Part shown: positions 20,077 to 22,908 of the stretch, one piece after another
How positions within the stretch are numbered: the first letter of the stretch is position 1
How the letters are laid out: each line of letters begins with the position of its first letter
IMG/VR virus record: IMGVR_UViG_3300015263_000790
Span: 1 to 22,908 of that record
Length of the DNA: 22,908 bases
Reading direction: 5' to 3' (one strand)
From: a virus
Made by a program: the position numbers and the translations under genes
Notes under the pieces: generated by a model
What the model saw: the letters and a program-made list of their open reading frames with translations, nothing else
What the model was told of the DNA's origin: nothing
Databases searched by the model: none

Positions 20077-20493
20077 TTAAAAAGGAAGATCAGAATCATC
20101 AGGCTCAAAGCCATCGTTTTCATTACTATATTGTACGATGTTTTCTTGTTGTGGTTTCGATTCTGTAGCTTTGTCTAAAAGCATAAAATCTCTAACTATA
20201 ATTTTAGTTATGAACTTTTTTACTCCATTTTGCTCATACGATTCTGTTTTTATTTGGCCTGACAAATACATTTTAGAGCCTTTTTTGGCGTACTTTGAAA
20301 TCAATTCCGCCGTTTTGTTCCAGGCTACGCAGTTATGCCATTCTGTTATTGTTTGTTTTTCTCCTGATTTATCTTTGTAGTTTTCGGAGGTGGCCATCGT
20401 AAAGCTGCATACCGTGGTTCCGTTTTGTAAGGTTCTTTGTTCAGGATCTTGGCCTAAGTTACCAATTAATTTTACCTCATTTAAGCTAATCAT
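20077..20493 (-). CDS. ssb: Single-stranded DNA-binding protein
   Basis: A 138-residue SSB. The N-terminal OB-fold (about 1-105) shows the usual landmarks: NEVKLIGNLGQDPEQR, then FTMATSENY, TEWHNCVAWNKTAELISKYA and KGSKMYLSGQIKTESY. A short linker follows, and the protein ends in the acidic tip DDSDLPF, which recruits partner proteins in bacterial SSBs. It coats single-stranded DNA during phage replication and recombination. The ATG overlaps the stop of recT by 4 nt (ATGA), so SSB and the annealase are made together. Confidence 0.95.
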   Translation of the reverse strand: MISLNEVKLIGNLGQDPEQRTLQNGTTVCSFTMATSENYKDKSGEKQTITEWHNCVAWNKTAELISKYAKKGSKMYLSGQIKTESYEQNGVKKFITKIIVRDFMLLDKATESKPQQENIVQYSNENDGFEPDDSDLPF

Positions 20494-21398
20494 TTTCTAT
20501 CATTTTTAAGCACTTTGTCCAATGCTTTGTTAATATCTCCTTGTGAATTACCTAAAATAGCATTTGAAGCTCTATCAACTTGATTTTCTTTAAGATCATT
20601 TATTATATTATCAGCTTCAAAATAAGACATTTCATTAATTTTGTCCTCTAAAATTGATTTATAATCATCTTCATAAGATGAAGTGTTAATCAACGATCTT
20701 ATAAAGCTTGCCTTACTTCCGTATGGATCTATCAAGTATTCTTTCTGCTCTGCTTCAACTACTTTTTGGAAATTCTTATTTTTTGGAATATAATTACAAA
20801 GCCTTAAAATAGCTGACTTTCTACACATTTGGCCTTCAAACTTCTTCCACGGTGTGGAGCCGTCTTTATCATACTTCAACCCGTCTGAGCAAGTTTTAAT
20901 TGCTTCTATATCTTCTTTCGAAAGTATTTCAATGTATTGTTTTCCTCCTGGAACATTTGCGATTGCATATGCATGTGTTATTTCTTTTGTTTTGAATTTA
21001 GGTTTATGAACAATTTCCTGAGACGTTCCCATTATAACTTCAAATTCATCTCCTTCATAAACTACATTTGCGTAAATTTGATTAACAACTCCCCAATGTT
21101 GTGCAGCCCAAGCAACACCCTTATACGTTGGCCTAAATTCTGCTATTGTTCCAACATGTTTCCTGTCCTTGTAAACTTTCTTTGGAAGAATGTTGCAGTA
21201 ATCAAAGCTAGGGTTAAATGTGAATCCAAGAGAAATTCCGTACATGAATTCTTTCAACAATAAATCTGTTCTAACTTCTTTAAGTTTTGAACTTTTAGAA
21301 AGTTGCTCAATAAAATAAGCTCTTTCGTTTATAAAATTATCTCGGCCACAAATCTTAACGGCCTCGTATTCTATTTTATCAAAATCAGTATATTTCAT
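20490..21398 (-). CDS. recT: RecT-family single-strand annealing protein
   Basis: A 302-residue annealase that pairs complementary single strands during phage recombination. RecT-type features appear in order: LLLKEFMYGISLGFTFNPSF with DYCNILPKKVY (about 46-75), FRPTYKGVAWAAQHWGVVNQ (about 88-107), VVYEGDEFEVIMG (about 112-124), HAYAIANVPGGKQYIEILS (about 142-160) and PWKKFEGQMCRKSAILRLCN (about 183-202). The charged C-terminus is variable in the family. The start at 21398 has a good Shine-Dalgarno (GGAGG, 8 nt upstream), unusual in this window. A partner exonuclease is not obvious; the nuclease at 22173-22601 is of another type. Confidence 0.9.
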   Translation of the reverse strand: MKYTDFDKIEYEAVKICGRDNFINERAYFIEQLSKSSKLKEVRTDLLLKEFMYGISLGFTFNPSFDYCNILPKKVYKDRKHVGTIAEFRPTYKGVAWAAQHWGVVNQIYANVVYEGDEFEVIMGTSQEIVHKPKFKTKEITHAYAIANVPGGKQYIEILSKEDIEAIKTCSDGLKYDKDGSTPWKKFEGQMCRKSAILRLCNYIPKNKNFQKVVEAEQKEYLIDPYGSKASFIRSLINTSSYEDDYKSILEDKINEMSYFEADNIINDLKENQVDRASNAILGNSQGDINKALDKVLKNDRK

Positions 21399-21400
21399 TT

Positions 21401-21904
21401 TTAGTCCTCCTGGTCTTTTAAAAGTTGCTCAATTTGAGCAATGTCGCAATATTCAGAAACTTCAATTTCATGTACGCCTATTGTAACAAAATCGTAAATT
21501 TTTTCTATTGCTTTTTTTAGTTCTAAAACTGGTTCTTTTGATTCTAAAACTTTTCTTATAGAAAGTGAAGCATTAACCATTTTCTTATCTATATAAATAA
21601 ATTTTTCATCACTGAAATCATCTAAAAAAAGTTTTTCTAGCTCCATACAATCAAATTCATTTGACCAATAAAGCATGTCAGATAACATCTTAATCGTGTA
21701 ATTCTCCCACTCTCCACCGTCAGAAAAGTCTTTAAACTTTTCTTTCCAAATCTTTGTTTGAGGTGTTTCGTATATCTTAACTGATATAATTTCGTAGTGG
21801 CGTCTTAAGCCTGTAGATTCATCGCCTGGGTGAATTGAATATTTAACTTCCAATTCAGATTCACCGATTTTAACGGTAGTAACTTCAAAATTTTGTTGTT
21901 TCAT
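21401..21904 (-). CDS. Hypothetical acidic protein, 167 residues
   Basis: I choose the ATG at 21904 (MKQQNFEVTTVKIGESELEV) because a promoter lies just upstream at 21929-21959; the longer frame would include it. The N-terminal third is beta-like (ELEVKYSIHPGDESTG), followed by acidic helices (FDCMELEKLFLDDFSDEKFI; LELKKAIEKIYDFV). No family was recognised. It heads a unit with recT and ssb (2-nt and overlapping spacing), so a role in DNA metabolism is possible by association. Confidence 0.7.
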   Translation of the reverse strand: MKQQNFEVTTVKIGESELEVKYSIHPGDESTGLRRHYEIISVKIYETPQTKIWKEKFKDFSDGGEWENYTIKMLSDMLYWSNEFDCMELEKLFLDDFSDEKFIYIDKKMVNASLSIRKVLESKEPVLELKKAIEKIYDFVTIGVHEIEVSEYCDIAQIEQLLKDQED

Positions 21905-21928
21905 TTTTATTTGTTTTGTTGTGTTATA

Positions 21929-21959
21929 CAAAACTAAAAAAAGTTTTTGAATTACCAAA
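21929..21959 (-). promoter_or_regulatory. Bacteroidota-type promoter for the recT-ssb unit
   Basis: The minus strand shows TTTG (21956-21959), 19 nt, TAGTTTTG (21929-21936), then a 24-nt A-rich leader to the ATG at 21904. It lies at the end of the 21952-22176 gene. Confidence 0.6.
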
Positions 21960-22176
21960 TATTGTTTTCGGTTTTTATTATTTGTTTTGTTAATTCAATG
22001 CTTCTTTCTTGTTTATAATGTTTGAATAACCTTTTCATTTGTCCCCTATCATTAGAATTTACGTATGGTTCCAATTCTTCCCATGAAAATCCATTAAGAG
22101 CAAAGTTTTCAACATTTTCAGGTAAAATTTCCGGGATAGAGTTATCCATTGATTCTTCTAATTCTGTTATTTTCAT
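21952..22176 (-). CDS. Hypothetical protein, 74 residues
   Basis: This encodes 74 residues: an acidic start (MKITELEESMDNSIPEILPE), then FSWEELEPYVNSNDRGQMKR and a basic helix (LFKHYKQERSIELTKQIIK). The pattern could be a small adaptor or helix-turn-helix, but no family was recognised. Its ATG overlaps the stop of the nuclease gene by 4 nt, indicating co-translation. Confidence 0.7.
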   Translation of the reverse strand: MKITELEESMDNSIPEILPENVENFALNGFSWEELEPYVNSNDRGQMKRLFKHYKQERSIELTKQIIKTENNIW

Positions 22177-22601
22177 TTTTTTCGTCTTAAAATTGAGTAC
22201 AAAATTTTTCGTTCTGAGTATATGTTTCCGTAGTGATGAATAGGGGGTTTTACAATGTATATTTCGTTGTCTTCTCTAACGTATATAAGGCCCCAAAGCA
22301 AAGGGATTTCACATTCTTTTATTAATGATTCAGGACATAGATAGCATTTGTAATTTCCCATTCCTTCAAGCTCATCAAAACGAAAGCTTTTTTCCTGGTC
22401 TTTCAAGAAATCAGCCCGTGACGTTTTAACTTCAATCATAACCGAACTATGCGAACAAAAGCCTAAAATATCAGGAATTTCACCGGTTAAATTTGATGTT
22501 TTTAATTCTTTTGCTATAATTGGGCAATTTGGTATTTTCATGTTTCCATAATGGTTTTTAAGCCATTTAGCGCCTATTTTTACTAGTTCTGAATGTGTCA
22601 T
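22173..22601 (-). CDS. MmcB-like PD-(D/E)XK nuclease-fold protein
   Basis: I choose the ATG at 22601 (MTHSELVKIGAKWLKNHYG); the longer frame needs a TTG. The 142-residue protein has the restriction-like core: EIPDILGF (Asp) then VMIEVKTSRADFLKDQEKSF, giving D...E-x-K with the 'EVK.SR.DFL.D' element of the MmcB family, and later CYLCPESLI and IPLLWGLIYV. MmcB proteins are linked to DNA repair, and phage copies are common; whether this one cuts DNA is not shown. It is the first complete gene of the DNA module, coupled to 21952-22176. Confidence 0.75.
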   Translation of the reverse strand: MTHSELVKIGAKWLKNHYGNMKIPNCPIIAKELKTSNLTGEIPDILGFCSHSSVMIEVKTSRADFLKDQEKSFRFDELEGMGNYKCYLCPESLIKECEIPLLWGLIYVREDNEIYIVKPPIHHYGNIYSERKILYSILRRKK

Positions 22602-22668
22602 TTTTATTGAATTAAGGTCGTTAAACAAGTCTTATTTTTACATTTTTTATTGTTTTAAGTATTTTTAT

Positions 22669-22908
22669 TCATTTTTTAATTTGCTTTAAAGGTTTGTGAT
22701 TATCTCTAATTTCTTCCAAGGCTAGTTTGTATTGGTATAACGAAATAAGCCATTTTGAAAGAGCTACATGAATCTTTTTTGGTTCTTCTTGGAACATCGA
22801 ATCAACTAACCATTTAGGGGCATCGCAATACATCAAATACTTCCTTATTTGGTCCAGGTTCATCCGGTCCAGTTGTAGGCCGAAAGACATAATCAAAACG
22901 TCTTGTTG
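22669..22908 (-). CDS. Hypothetical helical protein, open at the right edge
   Basis: The frame is open from the right edge (22908) to the stop at 22669. The first ATG is at 22890 (MSFGLQLDRMNLDQIRKYLM), but six codons before it are also open, so the true start may lie outside the window. The visible part is helical and basic (YCDAPKWLVDSMFQEEPKKI; LSKWLISLYQYKLALEEIRD). No family was recognised. A 67-nt AT-rich gap separates it from the nuclease gene. Confidence 0.65.
   Translation of the reverse strand, partial: QQDVLIMSFGLQLDRMNLDQIRKYLMYCDAPKWLVDSMFQEEPKKIHVALSKWLISLYQYKLALEEIRDNHKPLKQIKK

Noticed and set aside
20937-21263. Cys/Phe/Asn-rich plus-strand frame
   Set aside because: Antisense shadow of recT, which is strongly supported by its motifs.
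21905-21958. Longer start for the 21401-21904 gene
   Set aside because: The extra 18 codons cover the promoter at 21929-21959 and are less likely to be coding.
22602-22628. Longer start (TTG) for the nuclease gene
   Set aside because: The ATG at 22601 has a usual A-rich leader and begins at the expected N-terminal helix.
1-22908. CRISPR array, tRNA genes, rRNA or insertion sequences
   Set aside because: No regularly spaced repeats, no cloverleaf-like segments and no transposase-like product were seen by reading; a covariance-model search was not possible.
1-22908. Integrase, repressor or attachment site marking a prophage
   Set aside because: None of the products looks like a recombinase or a phage repressor, so a temperate lifestyle cannot be claimed from this window.

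Overview
The window reads as part of a tailed-phage genome or prophage of a Bacteroidota host, most likely a flavobacterium-like organism. It is AT-rich. Its intergenic regions carry the Bacteroidota promoter form TTG/TTTG, 19-20 nt, TAnnTTTG. Most genes lack a strong Shine-Dalgarno and instead have A-rich leaders. Several products (large tail proteins, tape measure, terminase, RecT, SSB) have the look of flavobacterial phage proteins. No chromosomal housekeeping gene, rRNA, tRNA, integrase or CRISPR array is visible. The virion is probably that of a long-tailed siphovirus: there is a long tape measure protein and no sheath or baseplate-wedge protein that I can recognise.

Layout: almost everything is on the minus strand, so transcription runs from the right edge to the left. 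(1) 22908-20077, DNA metabolism: a gene open at the right edge, an MmcB-like PD-(D/E)XK nuclease, two unknown genes, a RecT annealase and an SSB. (2) 20042-16828, a run of small, tightly packed unknown genes, including two membrane proteins, a coiled-coil protein and a 47-residue very basic protein. (3) 16858-4786, tail module: a tail-assembly-chaperone pair joined by a probable -1 frameshift on an A10 run, the tape measure protein, a tail-tip protein split by an apparent frameshift, a 794-residue repeat-built fibre-like protein, a small protein, a 999-residue protein with a leucine-rich-repeat-like end, and a 297-residue structural protein. (4) 4764-4429, a single plus-strand gene with its own promoter and terminator. 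(5) 4223-2380, small and large terminase subunits. (6) 2363-1, small accessory genes, several with their own promoters and terminators, including an HExxH protein and two small paralogues.

How the parts fit: RecT and SSB, possibly with the nuclease, would handle recombination. The tail genes are in assembly order (chaperones, tape measure, tip, fibres). The terminase packages DNA. Portal, protease, capsid and head-tail connector genes are not in the window and are expected beyond one edge; no lysis enzyme was recognised.

The points most worth a second look are: a repeated promoter-plus-leader cassette shared by four accessory genes on both strands; the A10 frameshift in the chaperone pair; the broken frame in the tail-tip gene; a 10-bp tandem duplication that removes the natural ATG of one gene; and a possible pseudoknot in the terminase leader. 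I did not find a clearly new defence or catalytic system.
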